Assembly: GCA_003248755.1 (NCBI GenBank)
Contig: QFQW01000056.1
Location: forward strand, 1-31,193
Source of the DNA: Chryseobacterium sp.
GTDB lineage: Bacteria; Bacteroidota; Bacteroidia; Flavobacteriales; Weeksellaceae
Length of the DNA stretch: 31,193 nt
Direction of reading: 5' to 3'
The notes beneath the pieces were generated by a model that saw nothing but the letters and a program-made list of their open reading frames with translations, was not told where the DNA came from and searched no databases. Within the stretch, counting starts at the first letter, position 1; the number at the start of each line of letters is the position of its first letter. A program made the position numbers and the translations under genes. Of the stretch, positions 1 to 7,600 are shown piece by piece.

Positions 1-99
1 ACTCAAGCCGGGCTGCGAGAAATCGAGGAACGAGATTCATCGATTCAAAATAAAAATAATAAAGTGGAGATAGATTCGCTGTTTAAATTATGTTTTTAA
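1..99 (+). CDS. C-terminal tail of an unidentified gene (partial)
   Basis: The first plus-strand frame is open from the window edge to a TAA at 97-99, giving 32 residues ending in LFKLCF. The tail is charged (REIEERD) and has no recognisable domain. It stops two bases before the twin-hairpin repeat at 101-145. That layout resembles a REP-associated tyrosine transposase followed by its REP hairpins, but the catalytic part is outside the window, so this is only a guess. An open frame of this length could also be chance. The frame does not look like the end of a transketolase N-terminal subunit. Confidence 0.3.
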   Translation, partial: TQAGLREIEERDSSIQNKNNKVEIDSLFKLCF

Positions 100-100
100 A

Positions 101-145
101 GAACCCGAAGGGTTCAATATCAGTAGCCGTAGGTAAAACCTATGG
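101..145. repeat. Twin-hairpin REP-like element
   Basis: Two adjacent hairpins are visible. GAACCC (101-106) pairs with GGGTTC (110-115) around a GAA loop. CCGTAGGT (127-134) pairs with ACCTATGG (138-145) around an AAA loop, with a single G-T wobble. Compact paired hairpins like this are typical of extragenic palindromic repeats in Flavobacteriia. No T-run follows either stem, so it is not a normal intrinsic terminator. The element sits just upstream of the transketolase start. Confidence 0.5.
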
Positions 146-187
146 AAAACGTAATGAATGGTAAATCCATCAATTAAAATTAATCAA

Positions 188-1153
188 ATGAAAAAATATA
201 CCTACACAGAAAAAAAAGATACCCGAAGCGGTTTCGGAGCCGGAATGGCAGAATTGGCCGATAAAAATCCCAATGTGGTCGGACTTTGCGCTGACCTGAT
301 TGGCTCATTAAAATTTGAAAAATTCATCGAAAAAGCACCGGAAAGATTCTTCCAGGTCGGAATCGCAGAAGCCAATATGATTGGAATGGCAGCAGGTTTG
401 GCAACGGAAGGCAAAATTCCGTTCACAGGAACATTTGCCAACTTTTCTACGGGAAGAGTGTACGACCAGATTCGCCAGTCAGTTGCTTACTCCGGAAAAA
501 ATGTGAAAATTTGTGCTTCCCACGCTGGCTTAACTTTAGGTGAAGACGGCGCAACGCATCAAATTCTGGAAGATATCGGATTGATGAAAATGCTTCCCGG
601 AATGACGGTCATCAACACTTGCGATTACAACCAGACCAAAGCGGCAACCATTGCGATTGCAGATTACGAAGGTCCGGTTTACTTGCGTTTCGGACGTCCC
701 GTGATTCCTGTTTTCACCGATGAAAATCAGAAATTTGAAATCGGGAAAGCGTGGATGGTGAATGAAGGAAAAGATGTAACAATTGTTGCAACAGGTCATT
801 TGGTTTGGGAAGCCATCAAAGCCGGAGAAATTTTGGAAGAGCAGGGCATAGACGCAGAAATTATCAATATCCACACCATTAAGCCATTGGATTCTGAAGC
901 GATTTTAAAATCTGTAAAGAAAACAGGTTGCATTGTTACCGCAGAAGAGCACAACAGACTGGGCGGATTAGGCGACAGCGTTGCACAGCTTCTGATTACA
1001 GAATATCTTGCACCACAGGAATATGTTGCCGTAAACGACAGTTTCGGAGAAAGTGGAACACCCGACCAGCTGATGGAAAAATATGGTTTAACAGCCAATG
1101 ACATCGTTGAAGCCGTTAAAAAAGTGATGAAAAGAAAATCAGAAAGTCTATAA
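188..1153 (+). CDS. Transketolase, C-terminal subunit
   Basis: This 321-residue protein matches the C-terminal half of transketolase, which many Bacteroidetes encode as two genes. It should pair with an N-terminal thiamine-diphosphate subunit to move two-carbon ketol units in the non-oxidative pentose phosphate pathway in the cytoplasm. The pyrimidine-binding domain contains GIAEANMIGMAAG (58-70), with E61 as the likely cofactor-activating glutamate. GEDGATHQ lies at 118-125. A transketolase C-terminal domain follows from about residue 190. The ATG at 188 gives the usual MKKYTYTEKKDTRSGFG start; an in-frame ATG at 158 would add ten unconserved residues and begin close to the hairpin repeat. 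The N-terminal subunit is not in view and does not directly abut this gene. Confidence 0.9.
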   Translation: MKKYTYTEKKDTRSGFGAGMAELADKNPNVVGLCADLIGSLKFEKFIEKAPERFFQVGIAEANMIGMAAGLATEGKIPFTGTFANFSTGRVYDQIRQSVAYSGKNVKICASHAGLTLGEDGATHQILEDIGLMKMLPGMTVINTCDYNQTKAATIAIADYEGPVYLRFGRPVIPVFTDENQKFEIGKAWMVNEGKDVTIVATGHLVWEAIKAGEILEEQGIDAEIINIHTIKPLDSEAILKSVKKTGCIVTAEEHNRLGGLGDSVAQLLITEYLAPQEYVAVNDSFGESGTPDQLMEKYGLTANDIVEAVKKVMKRKSESL

Positions 1154-1181
1154 TATTGCATTGTTATAAACCACAATGAAC

Positions 1182-1243
1182 ACCAAGTTTCTCACAAAGG
1201 TCACAAGTTTTGTGCTCCTTGTGAATTTCTTTGTGCTCTTAGT
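1182..1243. repeat. Imperfect palindromic intergenic repeat
   Basis: Two arms, 1182-1207 and 1218-1243, form an imperfect inverted repeat. The best-paired parts are CACAAAG with CTTTGTG and CACAAG with CTTGTG. It lies in the 267-base gap between the transketolase gene and galK. The wording (cacaaaggtcacaag) resembles the transcribed palindromes scattered between genes in Flavobacteriia. It could act as a weak transcript 3' end, but no T-run follows. I see no convincing promoter in the rest of the gap. Confidence 0.5.
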
Positions 1244-1420
1244 AGTTAAAAAAGAGGTCATCGAAACAGAAAAAGAAGAAGGTCTCTGTTATCAATATGA
1301 AACCCGTCACGCCACGAACTGTCTTCTCTGATTGAGCAGGACAGTAACTTAAACAGAAAAGCGTAACTTTAGTCATTAATTTAAACTTAAACTTTCCATT
1401 CAATATAATTTGCAGATTTT

Positions 1421-2605
1421 ATGCAGGAGAATTTAATTAATTACACAAAAGAGGCCTTTCGGTCGGCTTTTGAATCGGAGCCGGAACGAATTTTTCTCGC
1501 TCCGGGAAGAATCAATATCATTGGAGAACACGTAGATTACAGCGATGGTTTTGTACTTCCGGCTGCCATTGATAAGCATATTTGCTTTGCCGTGAAAAAA
1601 ACGGATGATTCTAAAATCTCTTTTTTTGCCAAAGATTTCAACGATTCTTTCAGTTTTGACATTAATGAAAAACAGTTTCCGGTTTCACAGACCTGGGTTA
1701 ATTATTTGTTAGGCGTTTTCAATGTCGTTCAGGAAGCAGGAAAAGAAGTAGGAGGTTTGCAAATTGCGTTCAGCAGTACAATTCCGATGGGTTCAGGTTT
1801 GTCGTCTTCGGCCGCTTTGGAATGTGGATTTGCTTATATTCTCAATGAACTTTTCGATTTACATTTAAATAAAAAAGAACTCGCTTTGATTGGACAAAAA
1901 TCCGAGCATACATTTGTAGGCGTAAAATGCGGAATTATGGATCAGTTTTCTTCTGTTTTCGGGAAAGAACATCAGGTGATAATGCTTGATTGTAACTCTT
2001 TGGACCATCAGTATTTTGAGGCCAATCTTGAAGGTTACAGTCTGGTTTTGTTTGACAGCTGTGTGAAACATACACACCTCACTTCCGGCTACAATGACCG
2101 TAGAAATGATGTAGATAACGGCAAAAAAATATTGTGGCAAAAATTTCCTGAAATAAAGAAATATCGAGATTTTACTTTTGAAATGCTAGATGAAGTAAGA
2201 GGAGAAATGGGAGAGACGTCATACAAAAGATGTTTTTACCTTTTGAAAGAAATAAAAAGGGTAGAACAGGCTGCAAAAGCTTTGTCAGAAGGTGATGTAG
2301 AATATCTCGGTCAACTTTTGAACGAAACGCATTCCGGACTTTCGACCGAGTTTGAAGTAAGCTGCGACGAACTGGATTTTATGGTAGAAAAGACCATAAA
2401 GGAAAATGGCGTTCTTGGCGCGAGAATTATGGGCGGCGGTTTTGGCGGTTGCAGCATTAACCTTATTAAAGATGAAAATGTAGATGATGTGATTTCAACA
2501 ATTACAGATAAATATAAACAGGCTTTCGGTATCGAAATGAAAGTCTACAAAGTGAAAATATCGGACGGAATTAATGAATATAAAGAAAATGAATTCGTCA
2601 TTTAA
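1421..2605 (+). CDS. galK: Galactokinase
   Basis: GalK phosphorylates alpha-D-galactose to galactose-1-phosphate with ATP, the first committed step of the Leloir pathway, in the cytoplasm. All three GHMP-kinase signatures are present: APGRINIIGEHVDYSDGF (27-44) near the N-terminus, the ATP-binding IPMGSGLSSSAALE (121-134), and GARIMGGGFGGC (333-344). The likely catalytic aspartate is D174 in GIMDQ, and R30 in the first motif is also retained. The length of 394 residues is normal. The 3' end overlaps the start of galT, so the two are probably translated from one message. No galE or galM lies next to it. Confidence 0.96.
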   Translation: MQENLINYTKEAFRSAFESEPERIFLAPGRINIIGEHVDYSDGFVLPAAIDKHICFAVKKTDDSKISFFAKDFNDSFSFDINEKQFPVSQTWVNYLLGVFNVVQEAGKEVGGLQIAFSSTIPMGSGLSSSAALECGFAYILNELFDLHLNKKELALIGQKSEHTFVGVKCGIMDQFSSVFGKEHQVIMLDCNSLDHQYFEANLEGYSLVLFDSCVKHTHLTSGYNDRRNDVDNGKKILWQKFPEIKKYRDFTFEMLDEVRGEMGETSYKRCFYLLKEIKRVEQAAKALSEGDVEYLGQLLNETHSGLSTEFEVSCDELDFMVEKTIKENGVLGARIMGGGFGGCSINLIKDENVDDVISTITDKYKQAFGIEMKVYKVKISDGINEYKENEFVI

Positions 2606-3638
2606 TCAGAAAAAACATCCGCACAGAAGATATAATCCGCTTTTGGACGAGTGGATTCTGGTGTCGCCTCAACGAGCAAACCGCCCTTGGCAAGGGCAAA
2701 CCGAAAAAACATCAGAAGAACAGCTTCCGGCTCACGACCCGGATTGTTATTTATGCTCGGGAAATGTTCGTGTTAACGGTGAAAAAAATCCTGATTATAA
2801 AGGTGTTTATGTTTTTGATAACGATTTCGGTTCATTGATGAAAAACGATGTTGAGTTTTCTGAGGAAACGTCAGATTTCTTTTTATTAAAACCCGAACGA
2901 GGTATCAATCGTGTCATCTGTTTCTCTGAAAATCATAGTTTGACTTTGCCTGAAATGGAAGCTGATGACATTAAAAAAGTCGTTGATGTTTGGCAGCAAC
3001 AGTATGAAGAACTGGGAAATCTGGATTACATCAACCACGTTCAGATTTTTGAGAATAAAGGTCAGGTGATGGGTTGCAGCAATCCGCATCCGCACGGGCA
3101 GATTTGGGCACAGTCTTCAGTTCCTTCTATTGTGGTAAAAACACAGGAAAATCTTAAAAAATATTTTGAGAAAAACGGGGCTTCTCTTCTCGAAGATTAT
3201 GTAAAAAAGGAGCTGGAAATTAATGAAAGAATTATTCTTGAAAATGATGATTTCGTTGCATTAGTTCCTTTCTGGGCAGTCTGGCCTTATGAGACAATGA
3301 TTATCAGCAAGCGTAAAATAGCAAATCTGACGGAATTTTCTGAAGCTGAAAAATTATCTCTGGCAGCTATTATAAAGGATTTAACCACGAAATACGACAA
3401 TCTTTTTGAAATTTCATTTCCCTATTCAGCCGGAATTCATCAGTCGCCAACCGACGGGAAATCTCACCCGGAATGGCACTTTCACATACATTTTTATCCG
3501 CCATTGCTGAGAAGTGCAGAAGTGAAAAAATTCATGGTAGGTTATGAAATGCTGGCGGAACCACAACGCGATATTACGCCTGAACAAAGTGCTGAAATTC
3601 TTAAAAGCCTTTCCTCAATTCATTATAAAGACAAGTAA
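2589..3638 (+). CDS. galT: Galactose-1-phosphate uridylyltransferase
   Basis: GalT exchanges UMP between UDP-glucose and galactose-1-phosphate, giving UDP-galactose and glucose-1-phosphate. Numbering here is from the upstream ATG at 2574. The protein has the family opening HPHRRYNPLLDEW, a zinc-type CYLC (C58, C61), the active-site NPHPHGQIW (170-178) with H174 as the expected uridylylated histidine, and the C-terminal EWHFHIHFYPP block. The reported start is the ATG at 2589, which gives 349 residues and is closest to the conserved region; 2574 would add five residues. Either start lies inside the end of galK, showing translational coupling. Confidence 0.95.
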   Translation: MNSSFNQKKHPHRRYNPLLDEWILVSPQRANRPWQGQTEKTSEEQLPAHDPDCYLCSGNVRVNGEKNPDYKGVYVFDNDFGSLMKNDVEFSEETSDFFLLKPERGINRVICFSENHSLTLPEMEADDIKKVVDVWQQQYEELGNLDYINHVQIFENKGQVMGCSNPHPHGQIWAQSSVPSIVVKTQENLKKYFEKNGASLLEDYVKKELEINERIILENDDFVALVPFWAVWPYETMIISKRKIANLTEFSEAEKLSLAAIIKDLTTKYDNLFEISFPYSAGIHQSPTDGKSHPEWHFHIHFYPPLLRSAEVKKFMVGYEMLAEPQRDITPEQSAEILKSLSSIHYKDK

Positions 3639-3650
3639 AAAGATAGTTTT

Positions 3651-3658
3651 TATCTTTG
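3651..3658 (+). promoter_or_regulatory. Candidate -7 element (TATCTTTG)
   Basis: TATCTTTG matches the Bacteroidetes TAnnTTTG consensus exactly. It lies in the 75-base gap after galT and would leave a leader of about 50 bases before the HAD gene. No TTG -33 element is evident. The motif also forms the right arm of a small AAAGATA/TATCTTT hairpin, so it may be coincidental. Confidence 0.35.
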
Positions 3659-3713
3659 TAAAGCTTTTATTAATCATAGAGAAATCAAGCGATTTTTCTA
3701 TAAAATTAAATTT

Positions 3714-4511
3714 ATGAACGACATTAAACTGATTGTCACCGATATGGATGGCACTTTTCTTAATTCTCAATATGAAGTCAGTCCGGATTTTCCAAATGTT
3801 TACAAAGAATTGAAAAAGAGAAATATCCTTTTCGTTCCTGCAAGCGGAAGACAAATGCCTGGAATTACCCAATATTTTACAGAAATTGAAGATGAAATCG
3901 GTTTTATTGCGGAAAATGGTGGTTATGTGGTTTATAAAAACGAAGAATTGTTTGCGGACAAATTAAAGCATCAATTTGTGGTCGATATTATAAAAACCGT
4001 TCGTGAGATTCCCGGCGCAAAAGCTGTTCTTTCTGCCAAGAAAAAAGCCTATTACGAAAGCGAAGATGAAACGTTTGTAAAATATTTTACGAGATATTAT
4101 ACAGAAAATCAGAAGGTTGATGATTTGGCTTTGGAAGTTGATGATGATGCGTTCAAGATTGCTGTTTATCATCCGGACGGCTCTGAGAAAAATATTTATC
4201 CCTATCTTAAGCATTTTGAAGACAAAAATCTTGAGGTCGTGGTTTCCGGACAATATTGGGTTGATGTGATGAACAGGGACATCAACAAAGGAAAAGCGCT
4301 TGAAATCATTCAGAAAAAGCTTAATATTTTACCGTCCCAAACAATGGCTTTTGGTGATTATATGAATGATATTCAGATGCTTAAAAATTCAAAATATTCT
4401 TATGCGATGCAGAATGCACATCCTTCTGTAAAAGACAATGCCGCTTTTTCAGCTCTTACCAATGATGATTTTGGAGTGGTAAGTACTATTAAAGATTATT
4501 TGAAATTATAA
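3714..4511 (+). CDS. Cof-type HAD-IIB family phosphatase
   Basis: This is a 265-residue soluble haloacid-dehalogenase-superfamily hydrolase of the Cof/YidA type, expected to remove phosphate from sugar phosphates or similar small molecules. Motif I is DMDGTF with D10 as nucleophile and D12 as acid/base. S44 in VPASGR fits motif II, K193 in NKGKAL motif III, and GDYMND (214-219) is the motif IV magnesium-binding acidic pair. The cap between residues 80 and 180 fits a type IIB cap. Its place 75 bases after galT suggests a link to sugar-phosphate metabolism, but the substrate cannot be read from sequence. Confidence 0.9.
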   Translation: MNDIKLIVTDMDGTFLNSQYEVSPDFPNVYKELKKRNILFVPASGRQMPGITQYFTEIEDEIGFIAENGGYVVYKNEELFADKLKHQFVVDIIKTVREIPGAKAVLSAKKKAYYESEDETFVKYFTRYYTENQKVDDLALEVDDDAFKIAVYHPDGSEKNIYPYLKHFEDKNLEVVVSGQYWVDVMNRDINKGKALEIIQKKLNILPSQTMAFGDYMNDIQMLKNSKYSYAMQNAHPSVKDNAAFSALTNDDFGVVSTIKDYLKL

Positions 4512-4575
4512 CATTTTGATAAAAATGTTTCATTTGTTTTCAAAGACCCTAATTTGTTGTGAGTTTTTAAAATAG

Positions 4576-4611
4576 AATTATCTAAAAATACTTTTAGAGA
4601 TAATTTTTTTT
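4576..4611 (+). terminator. Rho-independent terminator after the HAD gene
   Basis: AATTATCT (4576-4583) pairs perfectly with AGATAATT (4598-4605), and AAAA/TTTT within the loop can extend the stem. An uninterrupted T-run continues to 4611. It lies 65 bases after the HAD stop and should end the galK-galT-HAD transcript. Confidence 0.65.
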
Positions 4612-4643
4612 CTGCAGTGCAAGGTGTAAAAGAACTATTAAGC

Positions 4644-4671
4644 AGGAAAGAGCACGTCTTTCTTGTTTTTT
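4644..4671 (+). terminator. Second, tandem terminator
   Basis: GAAAGA (4646-4651) pairs with TCTTTC (4657-4662) around the loop GCACG. Two further outer pairs, one of them G-T, extend the stem. TTGTTTTTT follows. It is a back-up to the hairpin 30 bases upstream. Confidence 0.6.
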
Positions 4672-4810
4672 GTAGAGTATTTAAAATCATTGTGGCTTAA
4701 TGAGAAATGAAATTAATTAATTAAAAAAATAATATTACAAATATTCATAAGCAATCAAATAAACATTTTACCTATCATCATAACACAGAAAAAATAATAA
4801 ATTAATTACT

Positions 4811-4818
4811 TATTTTTG
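4811..4818 (+). promoter_or_regulatory. Candidate -7 element (TATTTTTG) for the TPR/HTH regulator
   Basis: An exact TAnnTTTG match ends nine bases before the ATG at 4828. Transcription from it would begin about five bases before the start codon, giving a nearly leaderless message. No clear TTG -33 element is present. Confidence 0.45.
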
Positions 4819-4827
4819 TGAATCATT

Positions 4828-6288
4828 ATGATGGACAAAATTAAGAATATAAGATTGTTTTTCTATACAGACCGTATCCTAGGGTTTCTGTGTTTCTTTT
4901 TCTATGTCTTTTTTGCATCACAGACAAAAAACGATGTTGGTATCCTCCGGGAGGAGATTCTTGATAAGATGCAGTACGAAAATCACAATGTAGAAGACCT
5001 AATCAAATATTACTCTAAAATATCACCAAATGATGCTCATATTCTCAATATAAAATTTCTGCTTCTAAAAGGAGAGTATGAAGAGGGCTTGAATAAAATA
5101 TTTTTGCTGGAGAATTCAGCGAAAAAGGACAAGGATTCGGAATTGTTTTTCCAGTACCAATGCCTTTACGGACAGATATGCCAAATGCTTGGTCTGACGG
5201 ATGAAGCCGATAAAGTGAGAAATAATTTGAATCATAACGAGCTTGTCAAAGCTACTGCTTTTACAGATTTGTCGCTTGATAAAAACAGTTTTGATATTTT
5301 TAAGTCGGCCGACAGGTTGGCTATTCTAAGATCTGCCATAAAAAACTATAAAAGGACAAATAATGTCGTAGGATTGATTCAGACCAATATTTGGCTTGCA
5401 GAGATGTTGGGAAGCGATAACCCCGAATCAAAAACTGCTTTGAACTCAGCTTTGTCCTTGATCAAAAATTCGGATTCAAAGCTTTATTATGCAATGTTGA
5501 TTGACAATTATCTTTCAAAAGTCTATTTGAAACATAATAATGCTTCTGCAGCATTCGATCTTTTGGAGAAATATGGGAATTCTGCCACAGATATTTCCAA
5601 TATGAATCTTAAGACCGATTTTTATAGAAATCTAGCAATATCTTCAGCAAGGATTGGAGATTTTGGTAATTTAGATCATATCAATAAGTCTTACTTCACA
5701 ATAGTAGAGTATCAAAATGCGAAAAGGGCAGTCGCCAGGGCAATGCTTGCCAACCATATCAACAAGGTAAATGATGGTAAGCTGAAGTCACAGAAGGATT
5801 TATTCAGGAACATCTACATCACAATTTTTATGGCCTTTATCTGTGGTCTGGTCGTTATCTATTTGTCGCATAAAAGTAAAAAAAAGAAAGCAGAAGAATC
5901 TGTAGCTGAGGTAGATGCTAAAAATTTTGTAATCCCAGACAAGACAGAAAAAAGAATTTTGAAAAAACTTGAAGAATTTGAGAATAAACAGAGGTACATC
6001 CAGAAAAATGTTTCATTAAAAATGTTGGCGCAACAGTTTGATACCAATCCCAACTACCTTTCAGAGATTGTAAATAACCATAAAAATTCAAACTTCAATA
6101 CCTATATCAATAACCTCAGAGTAGATTATATTGTTGATAAGATCAGGCAGGATCCGGAATATAGAAAATACAAGGTCAGTTATCTGGCGGACGAATGCGG
6201 TTTTTCCTCGCACAGTCTTTTCACGAAGATATTTAAAAATCGAATGGATCTGTCACCAACAGAGTTTCTTCAAACATTCAACGAATGA
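4828..6288 (+). CDS. Membrane-bound regulator: periplasmic helical repeats plus AraC-type HTH
   Basis: This 486-residue protein has four parts. A hydrophobic N-terminal segment (about 17-31, ending FFAS) could be a signal peptide or anchor. A long helical TPR-like region spans roughly 55-325. One transmembrane helix lies at about 329-347, followed by a lysine-rich KSKKKK stop-transfer sequence. A cytoplasmic AraC/HTH_18 DNA-binding domain occupies about 390-486, with the two-helix pattern VSLKMLAQQFDTNPNYLSEIV and a second HTH ending in SPTEFLQTF. Such one-component sensors are common in Flavobacteriia and couple an outside signal to transcription. The next gene overlaps its stop by four bases. 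The signal and targets are unknown; the secreted-protein genes downstream are the nearest candidates. Confidence 0.85.
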   Translation: MMDKIKNIRLFFYTDRILGFLCFFFYVFFASQTKNDVGILREEILDKMQYENHNVEDLIKYYSKISPNDAHILNIKFLLLKGEYEEGLNKIFLLENSAKKDKDSELFFQYQCLYGQICQMLGLTDEADKVRNNLNHNELVKATAFTDLSLDKNSFDIFKSADRLAILRSAIKNYKRTNNVVGLIQTNIWLAEMLGSDNPESKTALNSALSLIKNSDSKLYYAMLIDNYLSKVYLKHNNASAAFDLLEKYGNSATDISNMNLKTDFYRNLAISSARIGDFGNLDHINKSYFTIVEYQNAKRAVARAMLANHINKVNDGKLKSQKDLFRNIYITIFMAFICGLVVIYLSHKSKKKKAEESVAEVDAKNFVIPDKTEKRILKKLEEFENKQRYIQKNVSLKMLAQQFDTNPNYLSEIVNNHKNSNFNTYINNLRVDYIVDKIRQDPEYRKYKVSYLADECGFSSHSLFTKIFKNRMDLSPTEFLQTFNE

Positions 6289-7358
6289 TAAGATTACTTA
6301 ACATATTGTTTCTATTTGTCGGGCTCGCAGTGAGCGCGCAATCTTCAGAAAAAAATCAAGAGACTGGAGACAGTGCCGACTTGATTTTCAGCAATCCTGA
6401 AAAATCGGCCAGGATATCAGAAAAGGCGTTTGCGGATGCGAGAAATTACAATGAGAAAATAACAGCACTTTCCAAGCTTGTTAACGCTCAAATGGTTCTG
6501 GGGAATATCAGCCAGGTGATTAACAATTGTGTCAAAGGTATCAGCCTGTCTAAGGAAAAAAACGATAAAATAAACCAGATACGTTTTCTTTCGATGCTGG
6601 GAAATCAGTACCAGCAGCTCAATATGAATAATGACGCGAAGAAAAATCTTGATGAGGCAGAAAATCTTATCAATGCGATAAATCTTCCAAAGGATCTCTT
6701 ATTCATTAAAGGAAATGTTTATAACGTCAAAGGAATTGTATTTAAAAATGAACTAAATTGCGAATTTGCGGTTAAATATTTTGATAAAGCTCTCGATGTT
6801 TATAACAAACTGCCAACTGAAGACGTAGTAACAACGAACAAGCTCCTGATTGATATCCAGAAAGCAGTCTGTCTTGAGTCGCTTGGACATTCTGAAGAAG
6901 CTGAAAGTATCTATAAGATGATTCTAAAGGGCAACAATCCCGGAATTGGTTATAACAAATATTTTGCATCAGTAGGATTAGCGGATATTTATCTAAAGAG
7001 AAATGAGGTGGACAATGCAGATAAGATATTACAAACTATCAATGTAAAGGAATTCAGTCCCTATGACTCAGAACTTACAGGCTTTTTTTTCAAGTTAAAG
7101 GCACAGAGCAGTTACTTGAAGGGAGATTCGAAATCATATCTCTATTACTTTGACAGATATAATAAAAATTTGATACAGATTTCAAAATCTCAAAATCAAA
7201 TTATTTCACGTTTGGTTAAAAATGATAATGAAAATTTTTCTGAGGAAAGTGATAAAAGTGTAATGCGAAATGTAATCCTATTTTCAGTATTGCTTATACT
7301 ATTCTCAATATTTTTAATATTTTTTTATCGTTACTTGCAAAAAAATGCGATAATGTAG
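6285..7358 (+). CDS. TPR-like periplasmic protein with C-terminal TM and no HTH
   Basis: The start codon overlaps the stop of the regulator gene (ATGA), so the two are translationally coupled. The 357-residue product has a signal peptide (about 1-19, cleavage after VSAQ) and a helical repeat region of about 30-310 with TPR-like stretches such as NVKGIVFKNELNCEFAVKYF. One transmembrane helix lies at about 330-348, and the protein then stops after YRYLQKNAIM. It has the same outer design as its neighbour but no coiled coil or HTH after the membrane helix. No HTH coding sequence follows the stop. It may be a co-sensor or negative partner of the upstream regulator, or a truncated paralogue. Confidence 0.8.
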   Translation: MIRLLNILFLFVGLAVSAQSSEKNQETGDSADLIFSNPEKSARISEKAFADARNYNEKITALSKLVNAQMVLGNISQVINNCVKGISLSKEKNDKINQIRFLSMLGNQYQQLNMNNDAKKNLDEAENLINAINLPKDLLFIKGNVYNVKGIVFKNELNCEFAVKYFDKALDVYNKLPTEDVVTTNKLLIDIQKAVCLESLGHSEEAESIYKMILKGNNPGIGYNKYFASVGLADIYLKRNEVDNADKILQTINVKEFSPYDSELTGFFFKLKAQSSYLKGDSKSYLYYFDRYNKNLIQISKSQNQIISRLVKNDNENFSEESDKSVMRNVILFSVLLILFSIFLIFFYRYLQKNAIM

Positions 7359-7600
7359 AAAACTATAAAAAATTAAATGTAAATGCAAATGAAACAATGG
7401 ATTACATGTTATTTTACACTTTCATTTTTATGTAATTTTCGTAAATGTGACAGGATATTTCTGTTTTAATTACTTTAATATTGATAATTTAGAACTTTAA
7501 AATGAATAAGATAAAAAATCTATAAACCGAATATAATTATAGATAATTTTTTCTAAATCACTTTTAATGGGTTAACTGAATTTTAATAATAATTATCAAT

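Larger units (their letters stand above)
4512..4827. other. Intergenic region with tandem terminators and a promoter element
   Basis: This 316-base gap holds two terminator-like hairpins (4576-4611 and 4644-4671) and a candidate promoter element at 4811-4818, each listed separately. The part between 4672 and 4810 is very AT-rich. No small gene is visible in it. Confidence 0.6.
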
